From positions 150,053,368-150,117,367 of the forward strand of contig CM030358.1 in the NCBI GenBank assembly GCA_017893485.1: a stretch of DNA of 64,000 bases. Direction: 5' to 3'. Origin of the DNA: Hemerocallis citrina. Its lineage: Eukaryota; Streptophyta; Magnoliopsida; Asparagales; Asphodelaceae. The notes under the pieces are model-generated. The model saw only the letters and a list, made by a program, of their open reading frames with translations. It ran no database searches and was not told the DNA's origin. The position numbers and the translations under genes were made by a program. Shown here piece after piece: positions 34,440 to 46,659 of the stretch. Within the stretch, counting starts at the first letter, position 1, and every line of letters begins with the position of its first letter.

Positions 34440-35520
34440 ATTTCAGGCCACCACAGTTCGAGACTTACAACGGCGAGAGTGATCCAGCTGATCACATGGA
34501 GGGCTTCAAAACCCTCATAATGATTCACAGCGCGTCGGATTCTCTCCTATGCCGTGCGTTCCCCGCACCCTTCGGGGACCGGCTCGGAAATGGTTCTCTA
34601 AGCTCATTCCTGGCTCGATCTTCTCGTTCGACCAACTCGAAGCAAACTTCCTAGCCCGTTTCGTGACCAGCCGAATGGTCGAGAAGACAAACGCATCCCT
34701 TCTAGACCTCAAGCAGAAGGAAGGAGAACCCCTTCGCGAGTTCGGTCGGAGGTTCACCGCCGAGGCAAGGGCGGTTTCCTCACTCGACGCGGGCGTCACC
34801 TCCGCAGCTTTCCAACACAATGTTCGCCACGGCCAGCTGAAGGCCTAATTAGCCAAGAAACCACTCATTGACTTCCTCGACCTCCTCACTAGGGCCGAGA
34901 AGTACATTTAGGCCGAAGAGGCTCTACACCCTAACGGCGTGAAATAAGATATCGCCAAAGGGAAGCGGAAAGCGGACGACACCGAACCCACCAAGAAGGC
35001 CCCCAAGATGCATCCGCCCAGAAGAGGCCACCTTCGGTCCCCCGTTTTGAAAGATATACGCCGCTGACCCAGAACGTGTCAGCCAACATCTTAGAGATCA
35101 AGGGCAAAGGGATCGTCCGACTCCCTCCCCGACCAAGGAACAACAAGAATCGAGACCAGAGGTTCTACTGCCGATTTCACCGAGACCATGGGCACAAGAC
35201 GGACAATTTTTCGCGCTCTTAAAGACGAAATAAAGACCCTCATCTAGCGAGGGTACTTGAGGGAATTCACCCGGACTAACCCAAGGGATCGAAGGGACCA
35301 GAGGAATCTGAGGCCTTCTCCTCCTCCTCGAACGGTCAGCTAGCAACTCGACCAGGATCCTAAGCCCGAATGGACCAGGGGGGGGGGAGCAGGCCATCCG
35401 ACACTGTGTCCATGGTGGACCCATGGGAGAGGAATCCAACACTTCCCGTAAGGCCTTCTTACGGGAATTAAATTCAGTCCACGACCAGCCACCCCCTTAG
35501 ATTCAGCAACATGCGGTCTC
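34440..35520 (+). pseudogene. gag: gag of Tat copy 2
   Basis: The core starts FETYNGESDPADHMEGFKTL at about 34457 and shifts frame near 34560. It continues with RKWFSKLIPGSIFSFDQLEA and LLDLKQKEGEPLREFGRRFT (34585-34760). The cysteine/histidine motif FYCRFHRDHGHKTDN is at about 35162. Stops occur at 34846 and 34909. It closely parallels copy 1. Confidence 0.8.
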
Positions 35521-38500
35521 CTTCTCAGGAGAAGACCTGGAGGGTGTCCGACTCCCTCATTGCAATGCAATTGTCATTATCCTCGGCATGGCCAACCACG
35601 AGGTCAGGCGTATCCCCGTGGACAATGGGAGCTCGGTCAACATTCTCTTCTTGACCGCTTTTGAAAGCCTCAAGCTTTCCCACAAAAGGTTGAAACCAGC
35701 AGGGTACACGCTCCATGGTTTCTCTGGCGTCCCCATCCAGATCGAGTGTCACGTCCCCGCATCCCAAAACACGAAAATGTGGGCACAAGACTAAGGCCCA
35801 GCGAATGGTGCGAACACACCATTCATAAGCTGTACAAGTAAACTCAACAACAATGTAATAAAACAAACCACGCAGGCATATAAATCACAATTTGATAATG
35901 AAAATTCATGACATAGTCCATAAATATAACCAACAACTGGGAAATACAATAATTACGGGTCAAACAAGCCCGGATTACAATAAATAGTTGCAAGAAATAA
36001 AGTACAACTAAAGATAACATAATAATGATAAACTAGAACACTTGGTCAGCAACACCATCTGATAACTCTCCATTCGGGCCTGCAAGTATATTATAACGAA
36101 AGAAATGAAAAGGAAAACAAGGAGACCCGTTAATACAAGTTACGGGCCGCAAGGGGAGCACAAGCTAAGGGAAACAGGAACAAAAATAGAACAAAAGATA
36201 AACATGAAAAGAGCAAGGAATCAAGAGTAAGGGAAATGCAATAAGTAACATGGTATGAACAAGTCAATATGAAACAAGTGGCGTGTAAAACAAGTAACAA
36301 GTAAACAAGTATCGAGTCAACATGAACATGTAACATATAATTGGATCATGCAAATGCACGTGTTAATCTTATGTCTAATGTCTTGATTCTATCTAGGTAG
36401 CACTTCATGCATCCCATATTTTTACTACATGGTTGCTACAGTCAATACAATTTCGTTTAGATTTAGTGGTGGGTTTTATAGGTCACATACTCGGGAAAAA
36501 CATGTACATTCAATATTGTATCGAGATACGTGCAAACTTGTAACGTGGAACATGTAGAGTGTAAACTTGTAACGTGAACATGTAAACTTGTCATTCGCAA
36601 TCTTGCAACTTGTAATTGCAACTTGCATCGGGAAACCACGAGCTCCCGTCCGAGTACGCTCTTCTATATTGCCCTCTACTTAAATCTTTCCCTTATACCC
36701 CGGCTTGTTACTTTTATTTATTTTTATTAACACAATCATAATGCAATGAAGACAAAGTCAAGATATGGACAGGGAACATCCAGGAATATGGCATGCAATA
36801 TGTTCTAAGTAAGGAGATGTGAAACATGTAGTTTAATGTCATAATTAGGTATAATTTATTAATACATAAATGGGTCCTATTTTATTATTTCATATATGGG
36901 TCCATAGTATTTTAGGGTCATCTAAAATAAAATTGCAACTATAAGTGACTAATTACATGTATAAAACTAAATCAGAAATTAAAGGATAATATAAACACTT
37001 AAATTATTAACAAGGGTAAAATGGTCATTCACATCAATATGTATAATCTCTAAAATTACATATATTTGTATTTATTTTTGGGTGTTCGTGTCATGCACAG
37101 GTTAGCAAAGTATTCACGATCACATGTAAATACAGGATCGAATGATTAGAAATGGAAACGAGTATCAATTCGACTTATGAATGAGAATTGGAGTAAAAAA
37201 AATATACTTGCGATATTTCACAAATGGCTTGTACTAGAACAAATAAAAGTGTACAAGAGATACTTGCCTTTTTGACGAAAATTACGCGCGAAAATACGTG
37301 CAAGAAATCCAATCAATCAGCAACAAAATCGCTACACTGGATCGGTCCAAACACAGAACAGCAACCTGGGATTAAATGTGCCCAGAACGCGGGACAGCAA
37401 ACACAATCCAATCAAATCCTTCCCACACCGGATCGACTACAAACAGCAAACACCACCTTGGGATTTAGAGTGCCCAGAACACCAAACGCCAATTCCCACC
37501 AATGGGAATTCGTCTCCTTCCTTCGACAAGAGAGAGAGAGCGAGCGATCGAGAAATTCGCGGCGGGAGTGGGCAGCGACGCTCGCGGAGGTCGAGGGTGG
37601 CTGACGACGATGGCTGGACGGCGACGGAGTGGCGACGAGCAAACGGAGGGAAGAGCAGCGATGGGTTGACGAGATGAGAGGCAGCACGGGTGGGAGATCG
37701 TCGAGGAAGAAGACGAAGGCTTGCGGCAGACGGTGACGACCGGTAGTGGCGGCATGGCTCTGCTTCGGGATGGGAACAATCGGTGGTTGCTCCGACGTGG
37801 GGCAGTCGAGCGCTCTGTTTTCGTTCAAAACAGAGGAGGCGAGCGAAGGGGGAAGATGAGGTGGTGGTCGGCGAGGCTGGGTGATGTCGTAGCTGGAGGT
37901 GGAGACGAGCGAGCGGGAAGCGCTCGACAACGGCGAGGAGTTGAGGGAGAGGGATGGCGTCGCGGAGAAGGGGAAAGCGATTGGCGAAGCTTCGGGAGTA
38001 GCAATGGCGGAGGTGCTTGGTTGCAATCAGGGGCGGCCACATCGGTGTTTGAAGCTGCAGTCGGGGATGGTGTTGCGGGGTGATGTGGGGCTGAGTTGGG
38101 TTTCGATGATGGGGTGAGCGGGAGAGAGGAGGAAGGTGAAGAATGGGTCTGGTTGGGTTTGTTTGTTCGTTTGGTTTTGTGTTTTAAACAGAGAAGAGAG
38201 TGAGAGTACGGAGAGAGAGAGAGAGAGAGAGTGTGTGTGAGATATTAATATTTTAATGATATAGAAATAATATAAATTTAAGGGGGAGAGTGATTGTAGG
38301 GAGGAAGTTACGGGGATTCAATTCACTGATGATTATGTGGAGGAGAAAAAGGGGCAACAAAATTTGTTATCACAATCAATTAAAAGATGAAGGATTTTAG
38401 GGGTTTAATTGTTGGATCTGGTCAATAATAGAGTTTGAGTTTGGGTTAGCGGATCAAGACCCAATAGAGGCGGGCTTAATGTTTGGGCTTAAAATAAACA

Positions 38501-39290
38501 TTTGAGTTTGGGCTTCCAGTTAAAAAATTAACTAATACAAAATAGACCAAGATCAATTGGGCTTTAATAATAATAACAATAATAATAAAGGTCAAGAAAA
38601 TAGAAGTAATAACAACATCATTAATTTTAATGATAACAAACAACCAATATTAATAAAAATGATAAGAATGGAAATACTAAAAATAATAGAAATAATAATG
38701 AAAATAATAAGATAATAATGTCAAGATTATATAAAGGAATCGAGTTTAACAATTTTAAAGAAGTTTTGAATATTTATTTTAGTTTGGCTAAAATGAAAAT
38801 AGTCGATCAATTACAAAATAGAAGGTAAGGTAATATATGCCTTTATTCGAAATAAACATAATTTCCGATCAGAAATATTTTAAATAAAAAAGTTAAACAA
38901 TTTAACACAACTAAATTCATAAATAGTTCGAAATACAGTAAATAATTCAGAAATTAAATATTTACGGGAATGAGGGTTACATCGAGGGTATTGTCGCGCT
39001 CGACATAACAGTCGGCACGGCCCTGACCCTTCGGACCGAAGCAATGGACTTCATGGTGGTCAATGTCAAGGCCACCTACAACGCCATCCTCGACAGGCCT
39101 GGCCTTTGCACCCTCCAGGCGGTACCTTCCGCCTACCACTTAATGCTCAAGTTTCCCACCGATCGCGGTGTGGGCATTGTCCGAGGTAATCAGGACTCGG
39201 CACGGTCGTGCTACATGACCGCAATAGGGGGCAGTGTCTTTCCCCTCGACGCGGTAGAACTCCATTCTGTGTGAGGCTTAGAACCCATAG
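35521..39290 (+). pseudogene. Protease of Tat copy 2, interrupted by a solo LTR
   Basis: The first part (35540-35746) holds VDNGSSVNILF at about 35619. The frame resumes at 38982 with GIVALDITVGTAL, EAMDFMVVNVKATYNAILDR and then HLMLKFPTDRGVG. A stop at about 39272 and a frameshift before 39410 follow. The target TCGAG overlaps the codons at the break, which shows the insertion came after the element was coding. Confidence 0.85.
35747..38981 (-). mobile_element. Solo LTR, family A, duplication TCGAG
   Basis: It runs TGTCACGTCCCCGC to GAGGGTTACA, with TCGAG on both sides (35742-35746, 38982-38986). It shares with the LTRs at 39449 and 46660 the block GGTAGCACTTCATGCATCC ... CATGGTTGCTACAGTC (36391-36480) and CCCCGGCTTGTTACTTTT. 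No internal region remains, so LTR-LTR recombination is likely. ORFs inside (37224-38117) are GC-rich and overlap on both strands; I do not regard them as genes. Confidence 0.85.
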
Positions 39291-39448
39291 ATATACTGGA
39301 AGAGGTCCTTGTCTCTGAGGAAGAAACGTCCAAGTGGTTCCGGGTTAGACCTAAAGTGAACAATCATCAAGTGCATTCGTCGGAACTCCGACCTCTCCGC
39401 CTGGACGTCATTTGACATACCGGGAATTTCCAAAGACACCATCATGCA

Positions 39449-42400
39449 TGTTACGCCCCGCTTCCCAAAAATATGGAATACGAGCACGTGACGAAGCTCA
39501 GCAGATGATTTTAACATCATCCATAAGCTGTAGGATCGACTCAGCATCACAACAAGAATATAACAACATATATATACAACCAAGCATGCATGAATAATTC
39601 ATTAAGCACAGAAAACAATTGAAAATAATTAATAATGTCCACATAGTTTTCAAGTCTGGATCAAAAGTAATACTCGGGAGCGTAAGCCCGTTACAAGTCT
39701 TATACAGCAGATGAAATAAATAACTTAAGGAAACAATTATTTAAATAAGTTCTTGCTCCAAGCGAAGCCTAAAATGTCTGCTCCCCAATCCCAGCAGGTA
39801 GCTTGTCCCAAAGTCTGCTTAAAAAATATAAAAAAGAAAAATAGGGAAAGACAAGAGAAGATGCCCTTAGTGCAAGCTAGGGCCACAAATAGTGAAAACA
39901 AGTACAAGTATGAGGAACAAGAATTGGAATCAAGAATGTAACAGTTATAACAAGTAGTTGAAAAATCAAGAACTAGCTAGCAAGAGGGAACATCTTAGTA
40001 ATCAAGTTGGATAACTACTGCTAATGGTAAAACACATGTCAGGTGAACCTATAGGGGTATTTAACATCAAGTGACAAGTCTCAAGTCTAGTGTCATGTAA
40101 CAAGTGCCAAGTCTAGTGTCAAGTGTTATTTCAAATGTCAGGTCTCAAATATCAAGTTGTCAAGTCTCAAGTAACAAGTTGTCAAGTTCAAGTTGTCAAG
40201 TTCAAGTCTTGTGGTGATTACTATCTAGGTAGCACTTCATGCATCCATCTTTTTACTACATGGTTGCTACAGTCAAAGCAATTTCGTTTAGACCTAGTAA
40301 TGGATTTTATAGGGCGGCGTACTCAGGTCTCAAGTATCAAGCACGCCATGGTTCATGAATCGGAAAATAAATAACAAGTTCACGAAGCAAGTTCGCGAAT
40401 CCACTAACAAGTTCAAGAACCGCACAATGAGTTCATGAATCAAACAAGTTCATGAGCCAAGTCACTGACTCCATGAATCGAACAAGATACAACAAGTTCA
40501 TGAACCAAGTATTTGGGAAATACGGGCCCCCTTCCGAGTACACTTACCTATATTGTCCACTAATATAGTCTTTCCCTTAAACCCCGGCTTGTTACTTTTA
40601 TTAATTCTTATCAAGCAAGCATGCAAATGTGTGAAATGTTGTAAATTAATTCTAAAAAAATTTGGGGATGTCCTATAGGGTGTCCAGCAATCGCACATAA
40701 AATTTCAAGTCCAACGCTTGCTGTTTACATAGCTAAACTAATTCACTAAGTAAAGGTGTGCAGCAGTTTTGCGAATCTGCATCCACCGACACAGCTGCAG
40801 TAAAACTACAATAACTCCTAGACCGTAACGCCAAATTTGAAAATTTTGGAGTCTAACGATATCTAGACATCCAGGTCTACATTTTCTATTCAGGTCTCGG
40901 GTTCAGATTCTAATGTTAAATGGGTCGAAACAGCAAAGGAAGAGTCTGGACAGCAACATGTGGGAATATTACTAGTATAGATTTCATGGGAATTTGTTAT
41001 TAGGCATCTAAGTTATTGTGTGATATAAATACATGATATTGGTGGTCCAAACAGTAAGTAATAATTATTTTCCAAGTCAAATTGTTGCAAGTTCATCAAA
41101 TACAAAATATAACATGTGCATACAAATCTAGGCTCCTTAATCTCATGTGTTCATATGTTCAAGGGATAAGATGAATCCAAGTAATTATAATTTAATACAA
41201 CGAAATTATTGTGACTCTTAGAATTATGAAATTTTGGGGATTAATATTGATCAACAACGATAGTCAAAAATGAGTCACAATATCGAACTATTTGTAGTAT
41301 TTTCAAGGGGTGCTTGTACTAGAATACAAATGTGTACAAGAGCATTACTTGCCTTAATTTGACGACGATTAGATCCACTTGTTGAAGAAAATTGGATCGA
41401 AAAATCTCGGGCAAAGTCTCCAAAAAGCACGTGTGAAGCACGTGCGAAAATCAACCGTAGATCGAGTTTTCCCCCCACGCCAGATCGTCCAGAACAGCAA
41501 CGGCAAGGTGGGATTTGGTGCGGCAAAACAGCAAAGCAGCAAACGCAGTGAATCAGATCGCTTCCTCACAGCGGATCTGGGGCCGAACAGGAAACAGCGA
41601 TCCCGGGATTCGCTGTGGCAAAACACCAAGTAGCGATCAGAGTGGCTCGATCGCACGGATCTTGAAGCGATCCGATGCCTGAGATTGGATCCCGCCCAAT
41701 TCAGCGTCTTCTTCCTTCTTCTTCAACAGCGAGAAAGAGAGAGCGTGCGAACGGTGGCGACGGCACGGTGCGATCGTGGCAACGACGTTCGCGGAGAGGC
41801 GAGGTGGCTGACGACGGTGGAGGGGTTGGCGGCACGACATCGGGATGGCGACGGCAGAGCTGGTGCGTGCTCTGTTCTTGGGTTCGAACAGGGGAGTGAG
41901 TTTGGGGAAGTGGGTTTGGGGTGTTGGTAGTGGACGGAGGTCGAGGAGGATGAGGGGGAGATGAGGCGATGGACGTGAGGCGGTCGGAGGGCTAGGTGAC
42001 GGAGGTATGGGTAATGGCGAAAGTTTGGGTTCGGAGTGGGTTCGATGGTGAAGACGACGATGGACGGTGGGAGATGGCGGTTGGGTGCTGACGAGGAGCG
42101 GGTGGTGAAGACGAGAGGAAGGCGAAGGTCTTGGTGGTGATCGGAGGTGGGGAGATTAGTTTCGAAATCGAAGGAGAAAGAAGCGGATGTGGAAGAGATG
42201 GGGTAGCGGCGGGTTAGTTAGGGTAGAATAGTGATTAGGGTTAGAGGTTAGGGTTTAAATAGTATAGGGTTTGGGTTTTGGGTTTTGGGTATCCGAATTG
42301 AATAGGATCCAACTGGAGAATTGGTCAAAATGTGATAAAATGGGGAATAAAGGAATGAATGAGAAGAAATAGCCATTTCTTCATGAATAATGACACAAAG

Positions 42401-42560
42401 AGCACACAAATGAATTCGATAAAAGGACCAAAAATTGAGTCGAAAACAATTTAATGGTCTTATTTGAATGGAAACAGAATACGGGATCTCAGGTAGATAA
42501 AAGAGTACAATTGAGCAAAATACAGTATAAAAATACAAATATGGGAAAACAGGAGTTACA
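39449..42560 (-). repeat. 3' LTR of the LARD-like element
   Basis: It runs TGTTACGCCCCGC to GGAGTTACA on the plus strand. Runs of CAAGT-type words (40060-40210) and AACAAGTTCATGAA-type words (40370-40510) flank the conserved block at 40218-40320. Confidence 0.9.
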
Positions 42561-45070
42561 AATCCTACCCACTTTACACAAAAATTTCGTCCTCGAAATT
42601 TGCTTAGGAGGTACATAGGACGGGGTAAAAACAAGTTAGGGGAGGGTAACATTTCAAGGGACCCAAAGAAAAGTCAACTTGGTCGTAACACCAAAATAAG
42701 AAGGGAGTGGATAACAACGATGTCAAATGAAATGCATGAAAGAGAATAGATGGTATCAAAAGGAAAGAACAACTCGAGATAATAAAGCAAGATAAAAGTC
42801 GGCAGAACTGAAATCAGAGAAGGGGAGGACCGGGAGGAATCAAACCATTCAGTGAATCAACGGATGGGGATGAATACAAGGAACAGAGAGGGAAGCAACA
42901 ATACAAGGGACTAGTCGCAACAAGGGGATCCCGGGACCTGTGGGTTATGGGCCCACCGGGTTATGGGCCCACCACGCTTCTGCTGCGCCACTCTGATGGT
43001 GACATTCCAAGCTCCGGACATGTTGTTGTAGACCACATGACACAAAGCGACGATCCGAGCAGAACGAAAAAGAATGAGGCACCAAGATCAAGGGGAGTAT
43101 GGTTCCAATTAGGGATAGGCAATAATGCAAAATGGATATAAGGCCTTAGCTTCAATCTTCATAATTAAAAGATAGAATACATATCAAAACTAATGGCTTT
43201 TAACAGAAATAATAACACAACAAATATCAATAATAATAATATCAATAGTAACGGAATAGTAATAACAATAAATAAAAATAAATATACCAATGATAATAAT
43301 AAAATTAGTAATAATAGTAACAAAATAATAATAATAACAATAATAATAACAGAAATCCAAAACCATCATAACCATACAGGTAATAATAACATAATAAAAA
43401 TATCAACAATACTAATAATAACGATAACACATACATGACAAAATAGAATTCAACACATTCATGAAAATAATGCAATAATAATAATAAATGATAGCATTTA
43501 AAATAATATCAATAATGATAATAAATAATATGATAATAGCAATAAAAACAATATGATCGATAAAGTAACAGTAATTGTAATAATAATAAAAATGATAAGA
43601 GTACTAAAGGTAACGAAAACAATAATAATAACATCAATCGAAATGACAATAATAATAATAATACCAATAATAACGAAAATATTCCTTTACCATCAGTTTC
43701 ATTATATAAGTAACGAGTATTGAAATATCAATTAGTAATAGGTAGAAAATCTTGCCTTCCTAATATCAAGTTACATGTTTGCCTTCACGACATCAGGTTG
43801 CAGGTTGCCGTCCGGATATTCGGCTGCACATTTTGCCTCGCCGATATCCAGTTGCAATTTGCCTCCATTGACATCGAGTTGCATACCTGCCCTCTCGACA
43901 TTAGGTTGCACCGAAGTTGTGAAATGTATATAAAATTGAGCGTGCTCAGGCTCAAAAACAAATTAATAATAATAATAATAGTAACGATAAAAATAATAGT
44001 ACCAATAACAATAATAATGATAAAATATCGATACTAATAACAATAAGAATAACAATAATAATAACCATGATCATAACAGTAATCATAACAGTAATCGCAA
44101 AAAAAATTATAATAATAATAATAATAATAGCAATAATATTAAAATACAACAACACTAGTAAAAATAATAATGCAAGACAAGATATAGTTTGTGCCCAACA
44201 TTTTTGTGGAAGTAATTTAATATCAACAATAATAATAAAATAATGAAAACAACAATAAGAATATCAACAGTAGTAACCATGATAATAATACTAGTAATGA
44301 TAATGAAAATAATAGTAATAATAATAGTAGTAGTAATAATAGCATTATACAACAAAATAAGAATTTGTCTTACTAAAATAATCCAGTAGAAATATATAGT
44401 CGATCAAAAATGAAAAGTGAAGTTAAAATACATCATTGTTCGAAATAACAAAATCTTTGTTGAGAAATATTTTTATAGAAGATCGAAAATAAATATAACA
44501 ATTAATAATTAAAATATATAAAGTATTCGGAAAAATAATTATAAAGAGAAAAATAAGTAGGAGAAAAATGAAGCTACACCCAATAAGGAGTTAAAGAGGA
44601 GGATGACTAGAAGTGACAAAAAGAAAATTAAGGAATTGAATACGAAGGAAGAAGGACGAGGGGCAAAATCGGAATTGAAGAGAATATAGCAGGGAAGGAA
44701 TAACTAGTACGATAATCAAAATGAGTCGACAAATGATAATGAATATAAGGCACGAAAAGCAATAAATGACACCAGAGCTGAAATAAGATGGGATCAACGA
44801 GACAAGCAGAAATCAGAGATTGCTTGCACTGGAATGAAAAGAATATGGGTACGGAAAGAATAAATTTGTACCCAATAAGGAATTCACAAATCAGGATGAC
44901 TGTAAGAGACGGAAGGGAGCAAGGAATCAAAGAATTGAATATGAAAGAATCAAAATGGATGGGATAAGACTTGTGTCCAGATCGAGTTGATTATCAAAAT
45001 ATTCATGTGGTTGCTGGCCTGTTGAGTTAATCCTGACTGAGTCAAGTCTGTCTAATGTATTAGTCAAACT
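42561..45070. other. Non-coding interior of the LARD-like element
   Basis: It is mostly (AAT)/(AAC)-rich low-complexity DNA (43190-44360). A minisatellite of about five ~35-bp units (GAYATC...GTTGCA) lies at 43760-43930. A TCGAGGACGAAATTTTTGTG-type sequence near the 3' LTR, on the minus strand, resembles the end of chromovirus pol. No other domain was seen. Confidence 0.6.
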
Positions 45071-46552
45071 TGTAACATCCCGAATTTTAAATAAGGATAA
45101 ATTCGAGATTTCACAGGATCTTTACTTCACTTCGTACAATTTTACAAGGAAATTTTAAAACTTTTTCAATACTGCATCAGAGTTCCTTTACACTTGGTTT
45201 TTACACAGCGGAAGAATAAAACTTACAACAGTTGAAAAACAAAAACATAACTTGTACAATTTTACATCAGTGTTCCTTTACACTTGGTCTTCTTCTTCTA
45301 GAAAGACTCATCCAAACACAAACTCTCACTCTTTTTTTTTTCCTTTCTTCTCTTTTCTTTTCTCTCTTTCTTTCTTATTCTTATTTATTTATTTTTTTGG
45401 TGTGGACAAAAGTGAAAAGGATGGGGCTATTTATAGGATTTTGCTAGGGTTCAAATTGCATAATTTCACACCTAATAAATTACTAAATTTAATCTCCAAC
45501 ATTTCACATTTCATAACTTCCCAAACTCCCATCTTTTCATTTGTCCACCTCTTCATATTTGTAACTACCATAACCTCCCTACCTCTTCCTCTCCCCACTA
45601 TCACCCACCTTAGTACCACCCGGCCAAAAAAAGAAAAACATCAAGTGTGCACATGCACAAGCACACAATACAACATTTGTAGGTGGGCCTCCCATTCACC
45701 ATATCAACTTATTTTTTCCATTGTTATGTTTCCAAGCAAAATGCATAATAGCCCATATACTGTTTTTATACCAACCGTGGGCCTCCACTTCCAAATGCAC
45801 ATATTACCATTTCATCACTTCACAAATGAAATCCAGTGATACACCATCAATATTTTTAACAAATGCCATCAAGCCAATATATAACAGCCACTATATATTA
45901 TATACTACTATCTTTCTATATATATAATACACTATATATATTATACTCCATATACCATAATATTAAGTAAAAATTAGTTTAACTAAAATTTATAATGCAA
46001 AAATAAATGTGCATACATTTTATGAAATTCATTTCGAGAAAGGATACGCTCAAACGCGTTCGCCGAAAACAAACACGTGCATCGCACGTGAAAACATGAA
46101 AATGCGAAAATCGACTTTATTGATGAAAAGTTATTAAATATAATCGAAAACAATATAAGCAAAATTACATTTGCTAATTTACATATATTTCATGATGAAA
46201 TCACAACACGTAGAAAGCACGTGCATTATACGTGCAGAAAATCGAAAAATGTATTTTAATCAAAATAGGGGGAAAAATAAATTTCAGTTTTATAAAATAG
46301 ATTTAAATACATAAAAATAAATAATTTAGACCTATAGAAAACATTGTACGTAGTGGTGGAAACACGTGCATCAAAACACGTAAAAAGCACGTAAATCTCA
46401 GGGATTGAAATATTATATTTTAGTTGACTGAAATAAATACGGAAAATGTATAAATAGTACGAATCCAAAATAAGTAGTGAAACACATTACGAAATATACG
46501 TGCGTAATACCCATGGGCAAAATTGTAATTTCCAAATTTGCGGGGTGTTACA
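45071..46552 (-). mobile_element. LTR (family B) nested in the LARD-like element
   Basis: It runs TGTAACATCCCGAATTTT to GCGGGGTGTTACA and shares its first ~100 bp with the LTR starting at 51076 (CACTTCGTACAATTTTACAA). Flanks AAACT and CTCTT do not match, so no duplication is confirmed. CTCTTCCCCCCTTA beside its right end is the complement of a polypurine tract, consistent with minus orientation. About ten ACGT-core motifs lie at 46060-46510, the likely U3. Confidence 0.65.
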
Positions 46553-46659
46553 CTCTTCCCCCCTTAGAGTAGTTCAGTCCCCGGAACTCGCTAGGGTAAA
46601 AATTGTGTTACAAAACTAACACATTAGCCAAACTTGAGCTCTGATACCACTAAAAACCT

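Noticed and set aside
37224..38117. Several overlapping GC-rich ORFs on both strands
   Set aside because: They lie inside a solo LTR, overlap on opposite strands, have Arg/Ser/Pro-rich composition expected from GC-rich leader DNA, and show no known domain.
45252..45839. 195-codon ORF on the plus strand
   Set aside because: Phe/Ser/Leu-rich translation of CT-rich LTR DNA with no domain; not conserved in the sister LTR at 51076.
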